Position numbers and translations under genes: made by a program | The notes under the pieces: generated by a model | Database searches by the model: none | What the model saw: the letters and a program-made list of their open reading frames with translations, nothing else | Told to the model about the DNA's origin: nothing | Assembly (NCBI GenBank): GCA_022925895.1 | Contig: JAKSYS010000829.1 | Location: forward strand, 1-20,820 | Origin: Fragilaria crotonensis | Taxonomy: Eukaryota > Bacillariophyta > Fragilariophyceae > Fragilariales > Fragilariaceae | DNA: 20,820 nucleotides | Reading direction: 5' to 3' | Part shown: positions 1 to 10,081 of the stretch, one piece after another | Position numbering within the stretch: position 1 is the first letter of the stretch | Layout: every line of letters starts with the position of its first letter

Positions 1-770
1 ATACTTGTATATGCCTACTATAGAACATATGTAACTGTACTGTATGCTGCGTCGCATGTGCATGATGCGTAGAGTCCTATGACATACGATTTCGAAGCTG
101 TAGATAGTTGGTAACGTGTTTTTTGTACGGAATGGGCGTCTGGCACCTAGCAGCTGTCTGCGCTGTCTGCACAATCAAATGCACGGCAACAAGTACGACA
201 TCTAGTTGCATACTACACGTCCGTCATTCTTGCACTCTGCTCCGGTACCGGGAGTCGATACGATCTGCGACATTCCTTTTCGGCATTTGGGAAAGTCCAA
301 GTGTCTCTGATTGAAGTTAAATTTGAAACACACGTCAAATTGCCGTCGTCAGCGAAGGACCTAATTCTGAAATGGATCAACGTGACTCAATGTCAACAAT
401 GAAAGGAGGCACTCAGACTACTTGGACACGAGTATTGTCAGGACGGTAAGGCAAGAAATCAAGTACAATCGAAATGACCATTTTTGAGTGGACGGAAGCA
501 AGTAAACGAAAATACACCAAATGACCGGAACTGTTCTCTGTTTCTGCGTGACGTTTTTTTCTGTTCCACCACTCATGTTCGATGTTCTTCGCGTTTCAAC
601 TTCGCAAGGAGCGACAGATCGATGTGGCGGATGATCCCACAACTCGGATATCGACAATTCTACGTTTTTTAAACATATACATTACGGGCCGATAGGTTGT
701 CGTTGTCCATATAAACAGTCCCAACTTCCCAATCCCATCACAAACACCAAACACCACATCGCAACAGCAA
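1..770. other. Intergenic region upstream of the HSF gene
   Basis: No convincing coding region is seen on either strand; the short open frames lack domains and have no coding character. The stretch is AT-leaning with scattered GTAC palindromes (for example in ggtaccggg near 244). One TGACGT motif lies near 548. The last 100 bases are the likely core promoter and 5' leader of the downstream gene. Confidence 0.5.
710..715 (+). promoter_or_regulatory. TATA-like box upstream of the HSF gene
   Basis: TATAAA occurs about 55 bases before the ATG at 771, followed by a C- and A-rich, G-poor leader (cacaaacaccaaacaccac) typical of a short 5' UTR. The position is reasonable for a TATA box. Diatom promoters often lack one, so this is suggestive only. 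Confidence 0.35.
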
Positions 771-1823
771 ATGTATGCGCAGATGAACAACTCTGAACTC
801 TCGTTCGCTCAAGCCACCCCCCATTATGCACCACTTGGATCGCCTCAGGACCACCAGCATGTGCAGCCGGTGAAATCGAACTCTTTTCAAGAAAGCAGCT
901 ACTATCAAGGACAACAAGCTGTGATGGCCAACATGACATTTAATTCTACAGTGCCTCCTGAAGCGACGGAGTATTCATTGAGTACAATGTTTGGAAACGA
1001 CATGAACGGATTCCAGAATATGCAGAGGCTAGGCCCCGAGTTGAATGCCATGGCGATTCCGCAACAGCAGCAGCTGCAGCCCGAACAACAACAGTTCCAG
1101 CTTTATAGCGCGGAACTTCTCAGGAACCTGACGAATCAGAAAATGCAAATGCCTGTTTATGACCATCAAATGGGCCCAAGACTGCTTACTCCTACGGCTC
1201 AGCCTATGCTCCAACACCAATTTCCTCGATTTGACGACCCCCGCTACTTCATCTCTCAGGGGAATGGCATGAACATGAACATGAATATGATGCAGGTGAA
1301 TCATCAGCAAGCGTTCACTTTGCCGTCGCCCCATGAGTTGACTCTAAGAGACGACACAAGGAGGATGCGCGGTGGAGTGATTGAGCCTTTCCCCGAGAAG
1401 TTGCATAGACTGCTTACTGAAGTTGAAGCTGCCGGTCGATCGGATGTTATTTCGTTCATTGCGGGTGGCAAAGCATTCGCCATCCACAAGCCGGATAAAT
1501 TCTTCGATGAGATCGTGCCGCAGTATTTCCGACAGAGTCGTCTGTCTTCATTCAAGCGCCAACTTAACTTGTATGGATTCGAACTCATCAATAATGGGCC
1601 AACGAGGGGCGCCTACTACCACGAGATGTTCGTTAAGGACCACCCTGAGCTTTGCCGCCGAATGCGCCGGGTAGCCGTCAAGCTACAAACGAACAAACAT
1701 CAAGAATGTAACCAGAAGGCTGATGATTGCTATAACTTGTCCCCGCTTACAAACATCAGCGCTGAAACGGGTTCCGATGTAAGCCGACATTCGCTTGACG
1801 AAGTCATCCTTCATCCTCGATGA
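771..1823 (+). CDS. Heat-shock-factor-type transcription factor
   Basis: A single uninterrupted frame of 350 residues. An HSF-type winged-helix DNA-binding domain occupies about residues 206-302: FPEKLHRLL opens it, VISFIAGGKAF forms the middle, and the recognition-helix signature FRQSRLSSFKRQLNLYGF lies near residues 252-270, followed by GAYYHEMFVKDHPEL. The first 200 residues are low complexity: Gln-rich near 97-112 and Met/Asn-rich (NGMNMNMNMM) near 165-175, as in activation or prion-like regions. Only about 48 residues follow the domain, and I see no clear HR-A/B heptad coiled coil, so classical trimerisation is doubtful. Diatom genomes carry large expanded HSF families, many of them divergent. 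The target genes cannot be told. The ATG at 771 is chosen because it is the first in frame after the TATA-like box; a second in-frame ATG lies four codons later. Confidence 0.93.
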   Translation: MYAQMNNSELSFAQATPHYAPLGSPQDHQHVQPVKSNSFQESSYYQGQQAVMANMTFNSTVPPEATEYSLSTMFGNDMNGFQNMQRLGPELNAMAIPQQQQLQPEQQQFQLYSAELLRNLTNQKMQMPVYDHQMGPRLLTPTAQPMLQHQFPRFDDPRYFISQGNGMNMNMNMMQVNHQQAFTLPSPHELTLRDDTRRMRGGVIEPFPEKLHRLLTEVEAAGRSDVISFIAGGKAFAIHKPDKFFDEIVPQYFRQSRLSSFKRQLNLYGFELINNGPTRGAYYHEMFVKDHPELCRRMRRVAVKLQTNKHQECNQKADDCYNLSPLTNISAETGSDVSRHSLDEVILHPR

Positions 1824-2649
1824 TAGTTCCAAGTTCTGAGGAGAACATTATGTATAATTATATTTGATTCCGCCTGTTACGTGGTACAGTACTCGGAATG
1901 CAATGAATCGTAATGATTCATGTCAACCTTGCATTAGTTATAGCACTCCGCGACAGCTGCGCTCCCATCGAATGTGGTACTCATATCACGTACATGACCG
2001 GTTTCATGAATGTTACATATCAAATAACGCACCCGATGCAGCAGGTCATCCGTCATCCCAATTTGGAACAAGTTGCAAATTGCACGGCGAATGAGAATCC
2101 AGAGGGTGAATCACGCTTTGTCGTCATGATGACATGTTATTCAGTCGTTTGTTCCTTCGGATCTGGTACTGGAACACTGTACTTGGTACGTGGACGTCGG
2201 ACCGGTTGCAATAGGAGTGCCAAGCGCCTTGCGCGATGTATGCATGTACAATGTACAGTATAAGGAAGTGGCATTAATTCGGCTCGTATGTCGTACGTGT
2301 CAATCCCTCGACTTTCCAAAGACACAAGGCAGACGACAGCCGCGCCTTTCGCACGAAATAATAATTGAGTTCAAGTATTACACCTACCGGTAGTAGCACG
2401 CGTACCGGTCTATTGTGTTGGAATCTGGAATCTACTCGTATGCTTCATAGTACCAGTACTAGTACCGTACGATGGCATGACTCGCATAATCGGAAGGATT
2501 ATTGGAAAACCCGGAAGCAAGATCTCAACTCGAGTGGTTGATCATGGATCCAACAGCAGCCCTCTGTTGTTTTTCATGTTACACTGCAAATAAAAAATGA
2601 CGCAAACTTCGTTGCCGACATCAAACACGAGCATGTTCTATCTTTCATC
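1824..2649. repeat. Intergenic region with GTAC-rich cluster
   Basis: No gene is seen. Between 2166 and 2470 the palindrome GTAC occurs 11 times in about 305 bases (roughly one expected by chance), for example in agtaccagtactagtaccg near 2449-2467. There is no single tandem period. Similar clusters lie at 10612-10716 and 20571-20785. The function is unknown. Confidence 0.55.
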
Positions 2650-4512
2650 ATGACAACGATAAAGATGCTGTCAATATCATGGTTATCATTGTGTTTGATG
2701 ATTGTATGCCTTGCTGATGCAACTGACGGGGCTGGGACGAGGGAATTCCGTGAATCAGGACTCCGTCGTATGTTTGCTTGGAATCGACGATTGTCGTCGA
2801 ATGAGTCCGAAACATCAGTTGTATTGGGTGATGGCGACAATGACCATGCTGATACTCCTGCTGCTGTTGCCGTTGGGGACAATCAAAATCATGATAATAT
2901 CATGGTCCATAACAATCATCATGCCACAACCAAATCTCCTCTTCCGCCTCCTCCTCTGTCGCGACAACCAAAAGAACAAGAACAAAAACAACAACAAACT
3001 AGCATCTTTCCTCACATAAACAATGAGATTGCAAACCGATTGCAATTGATGCATCGTGCTGTGAGACGGACTGCCGCTGGGGCAATATCAACCTTTAGTT
3101 TCGTCGCAAGCGTATCCATGGGATTGACGACATCCGCCAAATCCAGGTTTCGCGAAATCCGACCAGCCATTGACACCATTCAGATTTATTTGGAAGAAAG
3201 CGGCATTTCCAAGGAATTGGCAAAGAGTTTCACAAATCGACTCTTTCAGAATGTTGTCGTTCTGTGGCGTATTCAGAAAGAGTATCGTGAGACTCATGAT
3301 CTGCGCGATTTGGTTGCAATGAAACGAAATCAGGATGAGATACCAAGCATGGAAGAGGCATCCAGGTGAGAAAATAGTTGTAAACATCAAGACATGCAAA
3401 CACCTGGGCAAATGTTCCGCATACCTATGTAGTGCTACTGTTCAGCATCATCTTACCACTATTCCACTCGCAGGTACATTCGATTTGCTACGGCTGCCTA
3501 CGGCGAACATATGATTCGGGCTGCTCGGTTAACTCGACAAGCCAGTCGGTCCAAGAAACGACTCAGAACAACCCGGCAGCGAATCAGTGAGCATATACAT
3601 GTTCCTGAGGAAGACATTATGATCATGGATATTGACTTTAGTGGACATCGTCAGCACCTTCACCACATAGTTGCAAAGGACCACGTAAACAAAGTTGTGG
3701 TGTTGGCAATTCGAGGAACATTTAGTATCCGTGATCTTATTGTTGATGCGAATGCATTTACTCGTAAGTGTTGAATTCGTTAGTGATTCTGCGGCCATTC
3801 AGAGAAAGGACGCTCACAATTGCAAGTCAGGGCCATTTTGTGGGGTGAGGCGCATCATGAGATGGCAGAAATGGCGGAAAGGACGTGGGAAGCAGCGGCG
3901 CCGTTCATAATATCAGCCCTGAAAGAACACGACGACTATTCTTTGGTAATCACTGGTCATAGTCTAGGAGCAGGTGTTGCCTGTCTTCTCAACATTCTGT
4001 GCAATCAACGTTCCAGAGAGAGAATTCTTGGGCGAAAAGTGAAATGTTTTGCGTACGGATGTCCACCAGTATTCAACGCCGTCGAACTCGTTCCTGATGC
4101 TGTTGCGAGCACGACGTGCTACATCCATGGAAATGATGGCGTTCCATTCCTTTCATTAGGCCACGTGCGTCGGCTTGTTTCAACTCTGCAGTGGATTGAC
4201 CAAGAATCGTCAAAGCCACTTCAGAAAGCAAAGTTACTAATCGGCAAAAAGGGCCGAGACAAAAGGATGATCAACGCTGCCCTGCAAGGTAGTACCATTG
4301 TTCCCAAGAAGGGGTCACCAATTCTTGTCGTCCCTGCGTCTGCAGTTGTTTGGACGAGAGAAAATGAAATGGGTCGCTTTGACTTCAAGGTATGCGATCC
4401 GAGACAAGTTGCATTGTTGGGGATACAAATTAGCGCGGGGTTCATGGGCGATCACGCATTGGCTTCGTATGAAGAAGCACTGCATTATCTTGAGAATCAA
4501 GGCGCTCTGTGA
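2650..4512 (+). CDS. Class-3 lipase, diacylglycerol-lipase-like, secreted or ER
   Basis: Spliced model: 2650-3365, 3474-3763, 3827-4512, giving 563 residues. Intron 1 (AG|GTGAG to CGCAG) is phase 2 and joins ...EEASR to YIRFATAAYG, a typical lipase-3 entry. Intron 2 is phase 1; the acceptor at 3826 gives a 63-base intron. An alternative acceptor at 3802 would add eight residues but makes a 39-base intron. The N-terminus is a signal peptide (KMLSISWLSLCLMIVCLADA) followed by an acidic and Gln-rich stretch. Catalytic features are the nucleophile elbow GHSLGAG, the acid in GNDGVPFLSL, and the histidine in MGDHALASYEEAL, together making a Ser-Asp-His triad. VVVLAIRGTFSIRDLIVDA is the typical oxyanion-loop strand. 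The likely reaction is hydrolysis of acyl esters, perhaps sn-1 of diacylglycerol, in the secretory system. The C-terminus is uncertain (see 4553-4732). Confidence 0.88.
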
Positions 4513-4994
4513 TGTATTCCATTTCTTCTAGTTCTAATCCGTTCAATTGCAGACATTGGTCAAGAGGCTGCTTGACATGGATGATAACACAGAAAACAGG
4601 AGTGATTGGCTTCGATTGTCCCCTGGCATTCATCTTGCGGAAATGTTTTGTAAGAGGAGAAAGCAAGAGACCCAACCGAAGAAGCAGAGTCCTAGCTCAA
4701 GTGGTGTGTGCTTCAATCAGACTGGGCGTTGACAACTGCGATGGGGTCGATGCTACGTCGGTGCTTGCGACAGCAGACCGCAAAATGGGTAGGGGGCATC
4801 AGTGTCCAATGACTAAGATGCATGCTTCAAAATTTGAAAGGAATCGATTAGGTGTATTTAGGAGAGCAAAGCAGACAACGTTTCCCTTGTGCGGTCCTAT
4901 TGTGTCAAGTAATGCAACATTGAATGTAGTTCTCCACGTGCCGCAGTAGCATCGAAAGTAGCCGTAGATTGTGCACAGGAAGAAGAAAATCGAA
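4513..4994. other. Gap between convergent genes; possible lipase tail exon
   Basis: The first half contains a plausible coding stretch on the + strand: frame 4553-4732, hydrophilic, with SDWLRLSPGIHLAEMFCKRRK, preceded by a pyrimidine-rich tract and the acceptor-like TTGCAG at 4547-4552. No GT donor in the preceding exon gives the matching phase 0; the donor at 4509 is phase 2 and leads into another frame. It may be a C-terminal lipase exon with an unresolved donor or a base error, or plain 3' UTR. From 4733 to 4994 I see nothing. Confidence 0.25.
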
Positions 4995-6500
4995 TTAAGG
5001 GGTCGTGTCGCGCATGGTTTGCTCTTGTTCGGCTCGCGTCCGTAGCTCGTTGAGGCCGCTCAGTTGAAATACAGCCACAGGACCGCCGAGAAGTCCTTTG
5101 ACACCCCATACGAACTTGCTACGGTTCTTGTCCGATGCCTTCGTGTAGGCGAAGATACTCGAACCGATGTTGGCCACGACGATTGTAAGGGATGGGGGCT
5201 GCAGCGCCCCTTGCAAAGTGGGATCGAGATGAAGCGCGTCAATAAATCCCTCAGTGACATGCCCAAATGCAAATGCGATAAAAAGCGACGTTATGATTGA
5301 GTATACCCTCAAACCACCATCAATCGCCAGAATCTCCGCCGGATCCTGAATGAATGCACCGGCCTTGGCTTGGCGTGCCCAATCGCTTGCTCGACCCAAT
5401 TTGCGTCCCTCCTCGTCTAACTTGTCTGGGGTCCAAAGAGGTGTTTGCTGCGGTCCAACGTTTCGTTTGTCTATAAGTACAAGCGATGGCACGAATGAGT
5501 CAAGACACGAGATGAACCAATTGGATTGCATATTTGTGGCCGAGAGAGTACTTTACCTGCAAAGGGTTGTTGATACTCTTCCTCAGCAATCGCGGGTCTC
5601 ATTCGCTCCCCGCTCTGAGCTTTCACTTTGGCTCGTTGCAACGCATCCTCCATCATGGAATCATCGGTAAGGAGACCTATCTTCAATCCCGTGTAGCGAC
5701 CCTTGTCTTGTTCTCCAGTTCTGTCAATCACAAGTGGTGGGGCTTTAACTTTTTCTTTAACAAGGTTGACGGGAGGTCGGAGGCCCATGAGTTTGTACAT
5801 TTCCAATCTGCCACCCGATTCCATTATTGGTTTGACCAGGTACTATTGCGAAGAACACAGAGGCAACAATCAGAGTGAGTTTCTTGAGTGACAACATCCG
5901 AAGTACATGTGGCAGGCCATGGCAGGAAGAGCAACGTACCCCAAATCCATACTTGTCAAGCTCGGAATAATCGAAAATATTTGGCATTTCTAACGTAATC
6001 TCCTTGTTCGGAGAACCCGAGACGTAATCCAATACTACATTACCCTTGGTACCACCCACAATTTTCCCAGCTTCCTTTTTCATGGCTTCATCGGCGCCAA
6101 CTTGTTCCCTGTACGCAAGATATTTAGTAAGTTCTGCCTTAATGTCGGCATAATCATCTTGGACAGAATTTTCACTTCCACCACCATCAGTATTGCTATT
6201 CGTCTTCACTGCTACTGACGTTATCGGTCGATGAAGAGTGTGCCTGCCAGCAGTCGTTGTGTGGGGTGCACGTGTCACGACGAAGTTGCTCTTGCTGTTG
6301 AACCCATGCTGCCGCCTGCCACCATCATGTGACGAGAGGGGACAACCAAGTACCACCCGTTGAGTCTGAAAGCCAACGCATTGCGAGACGAGTGTAGTAA
6401 CAGTGAGGAGTAGCAGATGCAGAGGGATAAGCATTATTGATGAACAACAACAAAAATGGAAAATTGATCGACAGAAATGATCCCAGGATTTCGACGACAA
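4995..6500 (-). CDS. Predicted plastid-targeted membrane protein, unknown function
   Basis: Spliced minus-strand model: exon 1 6500-5940, exon 2 5842-5557, exon 3 5470-4995, giving 440 residues. Introns are 97 bases (G|GTACGT to AATAG, phase 0) and 86 bases (CAG|GTAAAG to TATAG, phase 1). Both joins preserve frame: DKYGFG to YLVKPIM, and QQPFA to DKRNVG. The N-terminus reads LIPLHLLLLTVTTLVSQCVG then FQTQR, a signal peptide with Phe after the cleavage site, as in diatom bipartite plastid presequences. Met23 (codon at 6432-6434) may be the true start because it gives a cleaner signal peptide. A charged helical region follows, then about three hydrophobic segments in exon 3 (SIITSLFIAFAFG; SLTIVVANIGSSIFAY; WGVKGLLGGPVAVFQL). 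I do not recognise the family. It is divergent from the bestrophin gene, also plastid-targeted, about 1.55 kb away. Confidence 0.8.
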
Positions 6501-8055
6501 ACTTCATTCAGTTTGACACCAGAAGTCATCATCAGCACGTCTATCCGTCAACTTGTGTGCTTTGTGCACTGCACTACTCTATGCTGGTATTCTAGAAGCA
6601 GTACACAGTAGCGTTGGCCTTTGGGTACACATAAATACATCTACAAAGCGGTACTGTAGAAGTCGTAGGGTCGAAGGTCGAAGGCCTGCCGACAGACGTT
6701 TCTTTCCAGCTGTACACTTGTATGTTGTATGTATGTATGTAGTGCTAGCACTACTCGTTCTGCCCGTGAAGTTCATTCCCGCGTCCTCAGTTTTCACCAC
6801 CTTCGTCAAGGCCAAAGCGTGTCGTCTGGAGTCTGGCCCATTACGGCTGTTGTCACAGATATGCTTTCAGCTTCTCTGAACCTGGTACTTGCACGTTTGT
6901 TCTTCACGCTTACGTGTGAGCGTGATGGGGACCCAAGACATCATACTATTATGCCACTTGTATATTGTAATCCTTCACCTAGGAGCTAGCTGGAGTTGAA
7001 GATGATATTAGAGGGTCAAGGAAAGAGGAAGATGAGTATAGCAATAATACCCACTCTCTTACGTATAGGACCCTAGTGAAGAAGCACCAACATGTAGATA
7101 GTGTTCTCACTTATCTAGAAGCACAAAATACACCAATAAAAATCTAACTTTGGGCGCATTGGCGGGCTCACAATAAGATACTTTGTTCCTAGCAATGCCA
7201 GCATGTGGGTTCCTGAATGCCCAAGCCTGACCATACGATGCCGTCATGACTGTTACACTACTGCTGATACCATGGTATTGTATGCACTACTTGGTGACAA
7301 TACAAGAAGTAGATCGTGGAGTAGAATGCCTCACCAAAGTTTGATGGTATCCCATTTCACAACGAGTAGCTACCTGCGACCCACCATCATTGTCCTTTAG
7401 ACACCAGCTAATGAGCGGAAGATGAATATGCTCTATGATGAGATTTGCATTTTCAAATGATATACTGCTGCTTCGTTTGAAACATCCAAACAAGGGGGGC
7501 ATCTGTGCATGCCATGATGCACTAACGGACTTGATTCGCACCAGCTGGGCATCACACCTGGTGGACCAGAACTCCCAAGGTGAGGACAAATGTCAGGCGA
7601 ACATCAATCAACGAATGCCGACCCGAAAAAAAGTGACGAAAAAATTCCAACGGTTCCCGCATGAAAAAACAACACGAATCTGAAAATTGATTCAAGATTC
7701 GTAAAAACAAGTTAATTTTGATGCGTACGTGGGGTCGTATGTGCTACTCCACTCAAACGGCACTCACTGTAAATTAGTTGACGTTTCGAGCAACTCGGAC
7801 TATGACGTGACGAAATGCCAACAAGACGATTTGAGTACGTTCGGAAGGTGATACGTATGCGTCATGCAGATGGCACAAGCACACATCAGACAAAAAACAG
7901 GTGATGACGTAGTGAAAAACCATTGTAAATCTTGTATTTGACGAACTCAAACAGTCGTGTGTTGCAAGTGGGCAAATTGCAAATTTGTGTGACAACCTGA
8001 CAACACTTGACACAACCCGAACGATCTTTGCACGTCGCAGCGGCAGAGACAAACA
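6501..8055. other. Long divergent intergenic region
   Basis: About 1.55 kb between two divergent genes, both apparently for plastid proteins. No open frame in it has recognisable domains, splice logic or coding character, and I found no RNA gene. It has a few GTAC palindromes near 6600-6720 and a short GTAT array (tgtatgtatgtatgtag near 6726). The bestrophin-proximal 280 bases carry three TGACGT motifs, listed separately. Confidence 0.5.
7779..7910 (+). promoter_or_regulatory. Cluster of three TGACGT (CRE-like) motifs upstream of bestrophin
   Basis: TGACGT occurs at 7779-7784, 7803-7808 and 7905-7910, that is 146 to 277 bases before the ATG at 8056, all in the same orientation. One copy per about 2 kb (both strands) is expected by chance. 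TGACGT/ACGTCA are the CO2/cAMP-responsive element cores described for the diatom PtCA1 carbonic anhydrase promoter, bound by bZIP factors. A role here is inference from position and gene function. Confidence 0.4.
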
Positions 8056-9733
8056 ATGACAGAAACGCCATCGTCAATAATGTTCTCCAATAAAGTATCA
8101 CGTCCGGTGGTGCGCTGGATGGCCATCACATCATTAGCGTGCACACAGGCAGGTGCCTTCACGCCCTTTGTGCAAATGCCATCATCATTCCAACGTTGTC
8201 AACGTACCACAACTGGTAGTAAATGCCAAGGTGTAACTGTTACAGTATCAGGAGTATCATTGCCATGTGTGAATCAACATCATCTCGCACGCACTTGCAA
8301 CAACCGGTGCAAACTTACACGGTTATTCTCACGGTCGAACTCAAAAGGTTACTTGAAAGAAACAAGGCTTTCATCAAGTGTCTCCGGCACCTATAACTTC
8401 AACAGCGATGAGCCATCCATTGCTGCATCCGTTCCATCTTCACTCTATTCAGCTGACATCAATGATTCACGCTATTCGGCATCGGATTGGTTTCATAACA
8501 TTATGACCTTGCCAAAATCATCCATCCTGAAAGAGATCAAAGGCCCGGTCATTGCCGTCACAATTTGGTCAACGTTCATATCATTAATACATTTGTTTCT
8601 CAGGCAGAGGAACATGACTCAGGCGGCTAAAGCTATGACTATAAGCAGCAAGCCTCATGCACTCCTTGTCAGTGCCTTGGGACTCCTGCTCGTTTTTCGA
8701 ACCAATTCGGCGTATCAACGTTTTGCGGTAAGTTCACAGTTCAGTCGTGCTCAGGGATGACGCCCTGAAGGTTGGACTCGTCACATTATTGTAAACGTGA
8801 TTTAACTAACGCCAACCCAATTCACAGGAAGGACGTAAAATTTGGGAGCAAATCCTTTCCATTAGTCGCAATATGTCTCGCATGGCATCCCTCTACTCGA
8901 ACGATTTAGGAGAAGATCGGCGAAAACGTGTCTTTCGATTACTATCAGCATTTCCCTACCTCCTTCGTCATCACATTCAACCGCAGTGTCTTGGAGACTG
9001 CGACGCGATCAAGGGATCGCCTTATGCTATCCTGTTGAACCAGCCAGCATCTCGCGTACGCGGTGTTGGTAGCAACAGCAGGACCGTTCCATCGAACAAT
9101 GAATGTTGGATCGACCGTCGTTCCTGCCATGGTGTTTACTACCCGACGTGGCACTGCTTAAATGCGCCAACGCTGCAAATCGTCCACTGTGGGCCTGCGA
9201 TCGCTTGTCCCGCGAGATTGTCAGTGTACCATACAGTAACAATTTTTCGTCTCGAACGCATCCAGTTCCTTGGACAAATTGACAAATTATCTCAATGCAT
9301 TGGAGAATGCGAACGAATTCACCAAACTACTGTCCCCCTGAATTATGCACGACATTCGCTCCGCAGTCTAACCCTGTGGCTCGCGACCTTGCCATTTTGT
9401 CTCATTTCCGAATTTGGAATCATTACAGGACCTGTCGTCGGAGCCATGGCATGGTTGTTATTGGGAGTGTATCAAATCGGATTCACCATTGAAGATCCAT
9501 TCCAGGGATCGTCACTGCGATTATCCCTCTTGTGCGATGCCGTCTATCGTGATGTCATGTACTACATTGGGCACGGTAGTGCTGTTGCTGGCAGCTGTGA
9601 TGGCAGCGGTGATGGAGAAAATGCACGAGATTCTGCCTATCGACGTTTGGAAGAGGAACTGGAGGAATGGAATGCCTTGGATACGCAAATTATCTCGAAT
9701 CAACCATCCTTGGTGATCCGCGTCGCACCTTGA
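8056..9733 (+). CDS. Plastid bestrophin-like anion channel (with paired frameshifts)
   Basis: Spliced model: 8056-8727 and 8828-9733, 525 residues; the 100-base GT-AG intron is phase 0 and joins YQRFA to EGRKIW. The presequence has a hydrophobic core and CTQAGA|FTPF at residues 29-38, the classic diatom ASAFAP-type plastid signal. Bestrophin-family features are two hydrophobic segments in exon 1, GLLLVFRTNSAYQRF plus EGRKIWEQI across the intron, CWIDRRS, then PLNYARHSLRSLTLW, PFCLIS and the IEDPF motif near the end. The family forms pentameric chloride or bicarbonate channels; algal thylakoid members supply HCO3- to the CO2-concentrating mechanism. Odd point: between 9124 and 9247 the conserved LPW...CAN...NRPLWACDRLSREI run is readable only in the -1 frame, so the open frame as given translates about 40 codons out of register. 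Loss of a C at about 9124 and gain of a T in the T5 run at 9243-9247 explain it. Confidence 0.88.
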
Positions 9734-10081
9734 CGCACACAGAGGCTCTGTGTCAAACATGCGCTGTCATGTATGGCATTTTCTGTGCCGCACGATCAAC
9801 GAACACATGTCGCCAGACAATCATTTTTTTCGTGGACCTTACGGTTGGCGTTGAAGAACAAGTGCCTCTTGAATGAGTGTACAACACCAACAACAACAGC
9901 TATCAACTACAGCACCATCATGTTACTAAAACTGAAACTCTAGAGTTCGTCCATCTTCGTTTACAGAACAACATCATAATTGCAGTTTCATCGTCGTAGC
10001 TGGTTTGCCATGCCTGCGTCACGTCACAGAAAACAGACACGCCTGCGCCTACCACACCTTCTTCTTCCGTTCCAAGGCTCC
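9734..10081. other. Gap between convergent genes
   Basis: This is likely the 3' UTRs of the bestrophin gene (+) and the Cys-rich gene (-). It holds CA-rich simple sequence (acaccaacaacaacagctatc) near 9884 and one ACGTCA near 10020. No gene is seen. Confidence 0.5.

Noticed and set aside
108-790. Short open frames upstream of the HSF gene
   Set aside because: Low-complexity Cys/Thr/Ser-rich translations without start context or domains.
7203-7683. Possible small genes in the long intergenic region (frames near 7203-7400, 7287-7589 minus and 7435-7683)
   Set aside because: No signal peptide, domain, intron signals or coding composition; overlapping frames on both strands look equally random. 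A decayed transposon is possible but I found no motif to support it.
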